Assembly: GCA_030754475.1 (NCBI GenBank)
Contig: JASMAE010000403.1
Coordinates: 1 to 5,920, forward strand
Reading direction: 5' to 3'
DNA from: Rhodospirillales bacterium
GTDB lineage: Bacteria; Pseudomonadota; Alphaproteobacteria; Rhodospirillales; JASLLV01
DNA length: 5,920 nucleotides
The notes under the pieces are model-generated. The model ran no database searches. It saw only the letters and a list, made by a program, of their open reading frames with translations, and was not told the origin of the DNA. The translations under genes were made by a program, and so were the position numbers. This document shows, one piece after another, positions 1 through 5,875 of the stretch. Position 1 is the first letter of the stretch. Each line of letters begins with the position of its first letter.

Positions 1-759
1 CGCGTTTCGTTCGATGTCGGCATGCAGCAGCTCGGCGGCCGTGTGGTGGTACTGTCGGATTCGGGCTCGCATCTAGGGCGCGGCGAGACCATCGCCGACA
101 CCGCGCGGGTGTTGTCGCGCTACGTGGACGTCATGGTCATCCGAACCGACGCGCACGAGCGGCTGCACGAGCTCGCCGGCAACGCCTCGGTCCCGGTGAT
201 CAACGGCTTGACCGATCAGACGCACCCTTGCCAGATCATGGGTGACATCATGACATATGAGGAGCATCGCGGGACGATCACGGGAAAGGCGGTGGCGTGG
301 AGCGGCGACGGCAACAACGTCGCCGCCACGTGGATTCAGGCCGCCCAGCGGTTCGGGTTCGAATTTCGTCTCGCCTGTCCCCCGGCGCTGGCGCCGCCCG
401 ACGCGGTGCTCGCCTGGGCGCAGCGCGAAGGCGCCTCGGTCCACGTCACGGACTCGCCGGCCGACGCTCTCGCCGGGGCCGATCTCGTGCTGACCGACGT
501 CTGGGTTTCGATGGGCGATTCGGACTCGGACAGGCGCAAGGCCCTTCTCGCGCCTTATCGCGTGGACGAGGCGTTGATGGCGCGTGCCAAACCGGATGCG
601 CTGTTCATGCATTGCCTGCCGGCGCACCGCGGCGAGGAGGTGACTGAAGGCGTCATCGACGGTCCCCGGTCAGTGGTCTGGGACGAGGCCGAGAACCGCC
701 TTCACGTCCAGAAGAGCATCCTCGCCTGGTGCCTAGTACCCCCTACCACAGTACGATAG
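1..759 (+). CDS. argF: Ornithine carbamoyltransferase, 5'-truncated by the window edge
   Basis: Cytoplasmic enzyme of arginine biosynthesis that condenses carbamoyl phosphate with ornithine to give citrulline. The frame is open from base 1 (RVSFDVGMQQLGG), so the apparent ATG at 22 is internal. The first codon is probably the last Arg of the carbamoyl-phosphate STRTR motif, so roughly 50-55 N-terminal residues are missing compared with the usual ~305-310. Visible family motifs are SHLGRGETIADTARVLSRY, HPCQ (223-234, the HPxQ signature), SGDGNNVAATW, the ornithine-loop DVWVSMGD (496-519) and HCLP with the catalytic Cys (610-621), followed by WDEAENRLHVQKSILAWCL. Family members normally stop a residue or two after this point; here a tail VPPTTVR continues to TAG at 757-759. 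hslO follows 70 bases downstream, as in many alphaproteobacteria. Assignment to ArgF rather than aspartate or putrescine carbamoyltransferase rests on the SMG and HCLP motifs. Confidence 0.95.
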   Translation, partial: RVSFDVGMQQLGGRVVVLSDSGSHLGRGETIADTARVLSRYVDVMVIRTDAHERLHELAGNASVPVINGLTDQTHPCQIMGDIMTYEEHRGTITGKAVAWSGDGNNVAATWIQAAQRFGFEFRLACPPALAPPDAVLAWAQREGASVHVTDSPADALAGADLVLTDVWVSMGDSDSDRRKALLAPYRVDEALMARAKPDALFMHCLPAHRGEEVTEGVIDGPRSVVWDEAENRLHVQKSILAWCLVPPTTVR

Positions 760-762
760 GGG
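740..762 (+). other. Inverted repeat spanning the argF stop codon
   Basis: CCCCTA (740-745) and TAGGGG (757-762) are perfect complements around an 11-base loop, and a smaller GTAC/GTAC pairing (736-739 with 751-754) competes with it. The right arm contains the argF stop codon. No T-run follows, so this is not a canonical intrinsic terminator. It could be a weak 3'-end stabilising hairpin or the trace of a small rearrangement that altered the argF C-terminus. Confidence 0.4.
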
Positions 763-764
763 CA

Positions 765-806
765 CGGCCCGCGTTCGCGCCGCCGCGCCCGCTCGCTGGC
801 GGGCCG
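765..806 (+). other. GC-rich inverted repeat between argF and hslO
   Basis: An 8-base perfect inverted repeat, CGGCCCGC (765-772) with GCGGGCCG (799-806), encloses a 26-base GC-rich loop. It sits in the 70-base gap between argF and hslO. Without a T-run it is not a standard Rho-independent terminator. In DNA this GC-rich an 8-base stem can also arise by chance, so function is uncertain. Confidence 0.3.
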
Positions 807-829
807 CGCGAATTGCAATCCGAATACCG

Positions 830-1798
830 ATGGGTGGCTTCCGAAACATGGTGAGCGCGGAACATCGTGGCGTCGAAGGACCGCCGTTCGGCAACCTCGT
901 TCAGCCGTTTCAGATCGAGACGCTGGGCGTACGCGGGCGCATGGTCCGCTTGGGGGCCGAGCTGGACGCGCTGTTGGCGCCGCACACCTATCCGGCCCCG
1001 GTCGCGGGTCTGCTTTCGGAAACCCTGGCGCTCGCGGCGGCTCTCGCCGACGGGCTCAAGTTCGACGGCACCTTCATCCTGCAGACGCAAAGCAACGGGC
1101 CCGTGGGCTTGATGGTGGCGGACGTCACCAGCGACGGCGCGCTGCGCGGCTACGCGCGCTTCGACCGTCCCCGCGTGGAAGAGGCCGCCGCGGAACCGGG
1201 CGGGCCCGTTCCCAAGCTGCTCGGCGTCGGACACATGGCCTTTACTGTCGATCAGGGGCCGGATACGGAACGTTATCAGGGGATCACCGAAATCGTCGGC
1301 GCGACGATGACCGACTGCGCCCAGAACTACTTTTACCGTTCCGAGCAGCTTGAAACGGCCGTCTCGGTGGCGGCCGACGCGGCGGCCACGAATGCGCCCG
1401 GCGGCACGCGGGCCTCGGCGTTCGTGATCCAGCGTCTGCCCGAGCAAGCGCCGGGTGATGGACGCGCCAACGGCGAACCCGAGGCCGACGAGCCGTGGCG
1501 GCGCGCGGTGATCCTCATGAGCAACCTGACCCCGGGCGAGATGCTGGACGCGGCGCTTTCGCCCTCGGACGTGCTGTACCGGCTCTATCACCGCGAAGGT
1601 GTGCGGGTCTTCCAGCCGCGGGCGCTGCGGCGCGGATGCCGGTGTTCGCGCGATCGCGTTTCGGTCACCTTGCGGGCCTTTCCCCGGAGCGAGATCGAGG
1701 CCATGAAGGTGGACGGCCGCGTGGTGACGACTTGCGAGTTCTGCAAGGCCAAGTACGTCTTCGACGGCGCGGACCTCGACGCGCTGTACGCATCCTGA
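830..1798 (+). CDS. hslO: Hsp33 redox-regulated molecular chaperone
   Basis: Hsp33 is a cytosolic holdase activated by oxidation: four cysteines hold zinc when reduced and form disulfides under oxidative stress. The 322-residue product has the N-terminal Hsp33 core from about residue 22 (NLVQPFQIE), then LKFDGTFILQTQSNGPVGLMVADV (about 76-99), the DCAQNYFYRSEQLET segment (162-176) and NLTPGEMLDAALSPSDVLYRLYH. The C-terminal redox switch is intact: Cys270-X-Cys272 and Cys302-XX-Cys305. Cys163 matches the position of the additional cysteine found in this segment of E. coli Hsp33. Residues about 205-222 form a Pro/Glu/Asp-rich linker typical of alphaproteobacterial versions. The start is uncertain: ATG 830 has no evident ribosome binding site, while ATG 848 or GTG 851 would follow a weak GGTGG (833-837) and lose only non-conserved residues. 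The neighbour argF supports alphaproteobacterial origin. Confidence 0.95.
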   Translation: MGGFRNMVSAEHRGVEGPPFGNLVQPFQIETLGVRGRMVRLGAELDALLAPHTYPAPVAGLLSETLALAAALADGLKFDGTFILQTQSNGPVGLMVADVTSDGALRGYARFDRPRVEEAAAEPGGPVPKLLGVGHMAFTVDQGPDTERYQGITEIVGATMTDCAQNYFYRSEQLETAVSVAADAAATNAPGGTRASAFVIQRLPEQAPGDGRANGEPEADEPWRRAVILMSNLTPGEMLDAALSPSDVLYRLYHREGVRVFQPRALRRGCRCSRDRVSVTLRAFPRSEIEAMKVDGRVVTTCEFCKAKYVFDGADLDALYAS

Positions 1799-1841
1799 GG
1801 CTCGCTTGAACCGCGGAGCGGGTACGTGCCAATATGGCCGC

Positions 1842-2447
1842 ATGACTGGAATCGGAAAACGCTTCCGCAGCATTGCCGCCGCCCTTTCGGCGGCGACGGT
1901 CGTCGCTTTGGGCGCTTGCGAGACGCCGCTTCCGGTGCAGAAGCTGCCCGAACTCACCTACGGTCATCTCGCGACCTTTCACCTCGACGTCGCGACGATC
2001 GAGGTGGAATCTGCATACCGGCCGTCGATGCGCCCGCCCGACGTCGAGCACTTGTTCCCCACGCCGCCGGTGAGTGCGCTCCGGCGGTGGGCGTCGGACC
2101 GCCTCAGCGCCGAGGGGCGCGCCGGGACGGCGCGTTTCGTCATCACCGAGGGCCGGGTCACGGAGAAGAAACTGAGCGTGGAAAAAGGGCTCGCGGGCGT
2201 CTTCAACAAGCAGCAATCGGAACGCTACGACGCGGCAATCGATGCGAGCCTCGAGATCTTCGACGATCGCGGCTTTCGCCTAGCCTTCGCCGGAGCCCGG
2301 GCGACGCGGTCGCGAACGCTCGGCGAGGACGCGAGCGTCAACGAACGCGAACGGCTGTGGTTCGAGATCGTCGAAGAGGTGATGGAAATCTTCGACGCGG
2401 AGATCGAGAAGAACATTCGCCAGCACATGGGCGGCTATCTGCTCTGA
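1842..2447 (+). CDS. Uncharacterised lipoprotein downstream of hslO
   Basis: The predicted product has 201 residues. It starts with a charged n-region (MTGIGKRFR), then a hydrophobic stretch (about 11-23) and the lipobox ALGAC with Cys26, so it is probably exported and lipid-anchored after signal peptidase II cleavage. Asp is absent at +2 (the residue is Glu27), and the sequence does not decide inner- versus outer-membrane location. The mature part is soluble: a tyrosine/valine-rich N-terminal portion, VEHLFPTPPVSALRRWASDRL (68-88), a beta-like stretch ARFVITEGRVTEKKL, FNKQQSERYDAAIDASLEIFD (121-141), and a charged C-terminal helix (about 164-195). I recall similar unnamed proteins in alphaproteobacteria but no function. 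ATG 1842 is chosen because it gives an ideal signal peptide. An in-frame TTG at 1806 has a better-placed GAGG (1797-1800, overlapping the hslO stop) and would add 12 residues. It lies 43 bases after hslO and 55 before the dehydrogenase. Confidence 0.8.
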   Translation: MTGIGKRFRSIAAALSAATVVALGACETPLPVQKLPELTYGHLATFHLDVATIEVESAYRPSMRPPDVEHLFPTPPVSALRRWASDRLSAEGRAGTARFVITEGRVTEKKLSVEKGLAGVFNKQQSERYDAAIDASLEIFDDRGFRLAFAGARATRSRTLGEDASVNERERLWFEIVEEVMEIFDAEIEKNIRQHMGGYLL

Positions 2448-2502
2448 GAATCGGAACGGTCGCCGGCCGCGCCGCCAACAAGCGTTGCGATGAGGTGACG
2501 CC

Positions 2503-3558
2503 ATGCCGGACGAAGGGCCGACGGTTCCCGCCGAGATACTGAAAACCTGGCTGGGCGAGGTGTTCGCGCGCGCAGGCATGCCCACCGAAGACGCGGCGAT
2601 CGTGGCCGATTGTCTGATCGCGGCGCATTTCCGAGGCTTCGACACCCACGGCGTTCCCTGCGTGCCCCCATACATCGAATGCTTGCGCGCACGCCGCATC
2701 AACCCCACGCCCGCGATCCGCATTGAGCGGCGCACCCCGTGGGCGATCGCCGTCGACGGTGACAACGGGATGGGGCACGTGGTCGCCACGCGCGCGATGC
2801 GCGCCGCTATCGAAGCGGCGGACGAGATCGGTATCGGCGTCGCGTCGGTGCGCCACAGCAATCACATCGGCGCCGCCGGCATTTACCCGATCATGGCGCT
2901 GGAAGCGGACTGCATCGGCCTCGCCATGGCCAATGCGTCGCCCAACGTGGTCCCGTGGGGAAGTCGCGAGCCGTTCCTGGGGACGAATCCGGTGGCCGTC
3001 GCGGTCCCGGCGGGACGGTATCCGCCGTTCGTCTTCTACATGGCGACCAGTGTCGTCGCGAGGCGCAAGATCCGCGCCGCCGCGGAAGCCAACCAACAGA
3101 TTCCGGAAGGATGGGCGATCGACGCCGAGGGCCGGCCCGCGACGACGGCGCGCGCCGCCATGGAGGGCGCGGTGCTGCCGTTCGGAGGCGCCAAGGGCTC
3201 GGCGTTGGCGATGCTGATAGACGTTCTCGCGGGCGTCCTCAGCGGCGCCCAGTTCGCGGGCACGGTGCTGAGCACCTACACCAACCAAGAACGCGAGGTG
3301 GACAGCGGCAACCTGCTGGTCGCGATGAAGGTGGCGAGCTTCATGCCGGTGGCGGCGTTCAAGCAGCGTATGGACACACTCATCGACCGCGTCGGCGAAC
3401 TGCCGCCGGCGGAAGGATTCGACGAAGTCCGCATGGCCGGTGCGCGCGGCGCGGCGCTGGAGCGCGAGCGGCGCACGAACGGGATCCCGCTCGCCGCCGG
3501 GACGGCGGAAGAGATGGCCCGGATCGGCGTAGACCTGGGCGTCCCGTTTCCGGCCTGA
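2503..3558 (+). CDS. Ldh_2-family malate/L-lactate/ureidoglycolate-type dehydrogenase
   Basis: Member of the Ldh_2 (malate/L-lactate dehydrogenase 2) family of NAD(P)H-dependent enzymes that interconvert 2-oxo acids, or cyclic imines, with 2-hydroxy or amino acids. This fold is unrelated to classical Rossmann LDH/MDH. The 351-residue length is normal. Motifs in order are RGFDTHGV (44-51; His49 at the family's conserved His), the RHSNHIGAAGIY segment (117-128; His121), NASPNVVPWG, LGTNPVAVAVP (159-169), MATS (180-183), IPEGWAIDAEGRPATT (200-215) and the nucleotide-binding PFGGAKGSALAMLIDVLAGVLSGA (226-249). Two family positions deviate: the Asp usual in DMATS is Tyr179, and the Gly of ARGK is Arg188. 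ATG 2503 is supported by GAGGTGA at 2492-2498. Substrate cannot be deduced; malate, lactate, sulfolactate, ureidoglycolate or piperideine-carboxylate are all known in the family. The downstream hydrolase begins 5 bases after the stop, suggesting co-translation. Confidence 0.9.
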   Translation: MPDEGPTVPAEILKTWLGEVFARAGMPTEDAAIVADCLIAAHFRGFDTHGVPCVPPYIECLRARRINPTPAIRIERRTPWAIAVDGDNGMGHVVATRAMRAAIEAADEIGIGVASVRHSNHIGAAGIYPIMALEADCIGLAMANASPNVVPWGSREPFLGTNPVAVAVPAGRYPPFVFYMATSVVARRKIRAAAEANQQIPEGWAIDAEGRPATTARAAMEGAVLPFGGAKGSALAMLIDVLAGVLSGAQFAGTVLSTYTNQEREVDSGNLLVAMKVASFMPVAAFKQRMDTLIDRVGELPPAEGFDEVRMAGARGAALERERRTNGIPLAAGTAEEMARIGVDLGVPFPA

Positions 3559-3563
3559 CCGTC

Positions 3564-4703
3564 ATGACCGCGACGGCGGTCCTTCGGTCCGTGGTTCGGG
3601 CGCTCGCGCTCGCAGGCGTCGTGGTCACCGCCGCCTGTTCGCCGGCGCGCTTCCTCGAGGCGAGCCGGGTGCTCGCCGACATCGACGCAGGCTTCGCGCC
3701 GAGCACGCTCAAGGAGACCACGCCAAAGCCGTCGCGCAATCCGGTCGCGTTCAGCGTCGACGGCAGGCCGCGGGCCGGGGATCTGTATATTCCCGGTGCG
3801 CGCGCCGAAGCGGGGCTGGTGCTGGTTCCCGGCATCACGCGCGAAGGAAGGGACGACCCCCGCCTGATTGCGTTTGCCAACACCTTGTCGCGGGCGCGCT
3901 TCGAAGTCCTGGTGCCGGATCTGCCCAATCTCAGCGCGTTAAAGGTGAGCGCCGACGACGCCGGCGCGCTCGCGGACGCGGTGCGTTTCTTCGATGACCG
4001 CCCGACCGGCGCACGCTTAGGCGTGGCCGCCATCTCGTATGCGGTGGGACCCGCGGTCGCGGCGCTGTTCGAGGACGGCGCCGACGCGCGCGTCGACTTC
4101 GTGGTCGCCATCGGCGGCTATTACGACATCGAAGCCACGATCACCTTCTTCACCACCGGCCACTATCGCCCGCAGGGGTCGCGGGCGTGGCGCCACCGGC
4201 CGCCCAACGACTACGGAAAGTGGGTGTTCGTGCGCTCCAACGTCGACCGCCTCGAATCCGCGGCCGACCGGACGACGCTCTGGGCCATGGCCGAACGCAA
4301 GCTCGACGACTTGCAGGCCGACGTCTCCGACTTGGCCGCCCGGCTCGGCGCCGAGGGACACTCGGTCTACGCGCTTCTGCTTAACGACGCGCCCGACCGG
4401 GTGCCGGCGCTGATCGCCGCGCTGCCCACCGCAGTCGCGGCCGAGATCGCGCGCCTCGATTTGCGCCGCCTGCCGCTCGAACGCCTGGACGTCCGATTCT
4501 TGCTCGTCCACGGGCGCGACGATCCCATCATCCCCGAGACCGAGAGCGCGGCCCTGGCCGCGGCCGTGGGCGCCGGGCGGGCACGGCTTTACCTCGTCGA
4601 CAGCCTTGACCACGTGCACCCGAAGCCGGCGGGGTGGATGGACCGGCTGGTCCTGCTTCGCGCCATCGCAGAGTTGCTGAAAATCCGCGACGAAGGCGCC
4701 TAG
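3564..4703 (+). CDS. Alpha/beta-hydrolase-fold lipoprotein
   Basis: A 379-residue protein with a signal peptide (n-region MTATAVLRSVVR, hydrophobic 13-22) and lipobox VTAAC, Cys25, so probably a membrane-anchored periplasmic or outer-membrane lipoprotein. The rest reads as an alpha/beta hydrolase: GLVLVPGITREG (84-95) fits the strand and oxyanion loop, FEVLVPDLPNL (113-123) the next strand, GVAAISYAVGPAVA (153-166) the nucleophile elbow with candidate Ser158, RFLLVHGRDDPIIP (311-324) the acid loop with Asp319 or Asp320, and DSLDHVHP (346-353) the catalytic His350. A cap-like insert occupies roughly 190-300. The elbow is A-I-S-Y-A rather than GxSxG, so activity is likely but not certain. The frame is open far upstream to 2955, but that part overlaps the dehydrogenase out of phase; ATG 3564 is chosen because the signal peptide starts there. 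No clear ribosome binding site is seen, consistent with translational coupling to the dehydrogenase. Substrate unknown; an esterase or lipase-like role is possible. Confidence 0.82.
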   Translation: MTATAVLRSVVRALALAGVVVTAACSPARFLEASRVLADIDAGFAPSTLKETTPKPSRNPVAFSVDGRPRAGDLYIPGARAEAGLVLVPGITREGRDDPRLIAFANTLSRARFEVLVPDLPNLSALKVSADDAGALADAVRFFDDRPTGARLGVAAISYAVGPAVAALFEDGADARVDFVVAIGGYYDIEATITFFTTGHYRPQGSRAWRHRPPNDYGKWVFVRSNVDRLESAADRTTLWAMAERKLDDLQADVSDLAARLGAEGHSVYALLLNDAPDRVPALIAALPTAVAAEIARLDLRRLPLERLDVRFLLVHGRDDPIIPETESAALAAAVGAGRARLYLVDSLDHVHPKPAGWMDRLVLLRAIAELLKIRDEGA

Positions 4704-4716
4704 GACACAATTCGTT

Positions 4717-4790
4717 TAGGGCGTGTACTCATGAACCGAGACAAAGGTGGTGGCAGAGGTCCGCTTTTGACCCATTGCGGACATTCGACC
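4717..4790. repeat. Palindromic intergenic element resembling dispersed alphaproteobacterial repeats
   Basis: The spacer between two convergent genes contains GTCCGC (4759-4764) and GCGGAC (4777-4782), a perfect 6-base inverted repeat around a 12-base loop (TTTTGACCCATT). From memory, this module and the GGGCGTGTACTCAT stretch just left of it resemble short repeats scattered through intergenic DNA of Bradyrhizobium-like genomes. On the - strand it reads MSAMGQKRTSA, like spurious small proteins annotated there. Only one copy is in this window, so repeat status is recognition, not demonstration, and the ends are approximate. No T-run follows either arm, so it is not a canonical terminator, though it could sit at the 3' ends of both transcripts. 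Confidence 0.5.
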
Positions 4791-4811
4791 TACAAAAATG
4801 ATGTTGCCGTG

Positions 4812-5693
4812 TCAGGCAGGTCGGAACAGTAGATCGTGATACTCCGCCTCGGAGCGGCCAAAGAATTCAAGCAATTCCGGGTAGTCCATCGATTGTACTC
4901 TGCCGTCGCCAGTAAGCAGAACCTCGGCGCGGTAACCGCGCGTGCGAAAAAACCCGAGTAGTTCTTCGACTCCGCTTCCGGCGTGGTGCAGTGCCCCCGG
5001 CGTCACCTCGCATAGCACAGCGGGCTGATACCTCTCGATGGTGCGGGCCGCGCCACGCAGCACCTCCATCTCGAAACCCTGGACATCAATTTTAATGACG
5101 CTGACTGCCCGGTCGTGAACTCGTTCGGAAAGGAATGAATCCAGCGTCTGGATCGGCACCGGATGCGACGAACCGTCCGTCTCGCGCAGGTGCCAATCGT
5201 AAAAACTGTGCCCACCAGGATTGGCTGTATCGGTGTAAATCTCCATAGAGCCGTCGAAGGCGCCCAGACCAGCTTGGACTGCGAGGAGATTGTCTTGGGG
5301 CAACATCTTACGGTTCGCGGCCAGCAGGGCGAAGGGTTCCGGATGCGGTTCAAAGGCGACAACCAACCCTTCGGGTCCAATTGCGTTAGCCGCAGTCAGC
5401 GCGTAATGGCCAAAGTTAGCGCCGACGTCGATCACGAGCGCGCCCGGCCTAAGCAAACTGCGGAAAATCTCTGTCTCCAATGGCTCCCAGTACCCGCGCC
5501 GGATGACGGCTCGGGTTAGCGTCCCCTTGCGGGGGTGGGCAAGCAGCCGATAGTCGCGAGTACGCATAACAAATGGTTGGCGCGGGCGCAGCAGATAGAA
5601 CAGAACCCGCCACAGTGTGGCGAGCGCCTTGCTTCTTCGCATTCGGTGTGTCGGAAACCGTGCGGCTACGATTCTGAACAGCGTATCGGCCAT
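4812..5693 (-). CDS. FkbM-family SAM-dependent methyltransferase
   Basis: A 293-residue class I methyltransferase of the FkbM type, which transfers a methyl group from S-adenosylmethionine, typically to a hydroxyl of a sugar, polyketide or other small molecule. Diagnostic segments are VIDVGANFGHYALTAA (87-102, SAM-binding motif I), VVAFEPHPEPFALLAAN (111-127, acidic residue for the SAM ribose), VPIQTLDSFL (179-188) and IKIDVQGFEMEVLRGA (200-215), a family hallmark. The N-terminal 80 residues are basic and include WRVLFYLLRP (28-37), perhaps a short amphipathic or membrane-associating segment; no signal peptide is seen. The gene is convergent with the hydrolase and its DNA is less GC-rich than the left block (hand count of 5221-5280: 33 of 60 GC; 4261-4320: 43 of 60), hinting at a different history. 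ATG 5693 has no recognisable ribosome binding site. FkbM genes often sit in capsule, LPS or exopolysaccharide loci, but no glycosyltransferase is visible here, so the substrate is unknown. Confidence 0.9.
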   Translation of the reverse strand: MADTLFRIVAARFPTHRMRRSKALATLWRVLFYLLRPRQPFVMRTRDYRLLAHPRKGTLTRAVIRRGYWEPLETEIFRSLLRPGALVIDVGANFGHYALTAANAIGPEGLVVAFEPHPEPFALLAANRKMLPQDNLLAVQAGLGAFDGSMEIYTDTANPGGHSFYDWHLRETDGSSHPVPIQTLDSFLSERVHDRAVSVIKIDVQGFEMEVLRGAARTIERYQPAVLCEVTPGALHHAGSGVEELLGFFRTRGYRAEVLLTGDGRVQSMDYPELLEFFGRSEAEYHDLLFRPA

Positions 5694-5700
5694 GGGCGGC

Positions 5701-5731
5701 GCTATACTGCATGCTAAGACCGCTGGTTCAA
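5701..5731 (-). promoter_or_regulatory. Possible sigma70-type promoter for the methyltransferase
   Basis: Read on the - strand, TTGAAC (5731-5726) and TATAGC (5706-5701) resemble -35 and -10 boxes, separated by 19 bases, which is longer than the preferred 17. Only 7 bases lie between the -10 box and the ATG at 5693, so transcription from here would give a leaderless or almost leaderless mRNA, which agrees with the lack of a ribosome binding site. Pattern match only. Confidence 0.25.
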
Positions 5732-5850
5732 GAAAGCACTACGCGAGTGCCGTACGGATCCCCGTAGCACCATAATCCACAACTCTCAAAGTGAGGTCTG
5801 CCAGCACAGTCAAGATGTCTGGTTTTGGCTACAAGCCAACGTTCGGGCCC

Positions 5851-5875
5851 CCCGAGCGGTACGACCGCTCTCGGG
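5851..5875 (+). other. Bulged hairpin in the right-hand intergenic region
   Basis: CCCGA + GCGGT (5851-5860) pairs with ACCGC (5864-5868) and TCGGG (5871-5875), leaving a 2-base TC bulge and a 3-base ACG loop: 10 base pairs in total. No T-run follows on the + strand (TAGTAAG) and none on the - strand (GGGGCCCGAA). It could be a transcript-end hairpin, an operator-like palindrome or a remnant of a mobile element end. Confidence 0.35.

Noticed and set aside
743..1957. 404-codon open frame on the - strand across hslO
   Set aside because: It is antisense to a well-recognised Hsp33 gene, is Arg/His/Gly-rich with no motif, and long shadow frames are expected in such GC-rich DNA.
2338..3288. 316-codon open frame on the - strand over the lipoprotein and dehydrogenase
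   Set aside because: Antisense shadow of two supported genes, no recognisable domain.
2955..3563. Upstream extension of the hydrolase frame to 582 residues
   Set aside because: It would overlap about 600 bases of the dehydrogenase out of phase, is Arg/Gly-rich low-complexity sequence, and the signal peptide and lipobox place the start at 3564.
4759..4782. Bidirectional intrinsic terminator between the convergent genes
   Set aside because: The 6-base stem has a 12-base loop and no T-run on either side; its resemblance to a dispersed repeat explains it better.
5771..5776. CATAAT as a -10 box for a + strand promoter
   Set aside because: No acceptable -35 box lies 16-18 bases upstream and no gene follows within the window.
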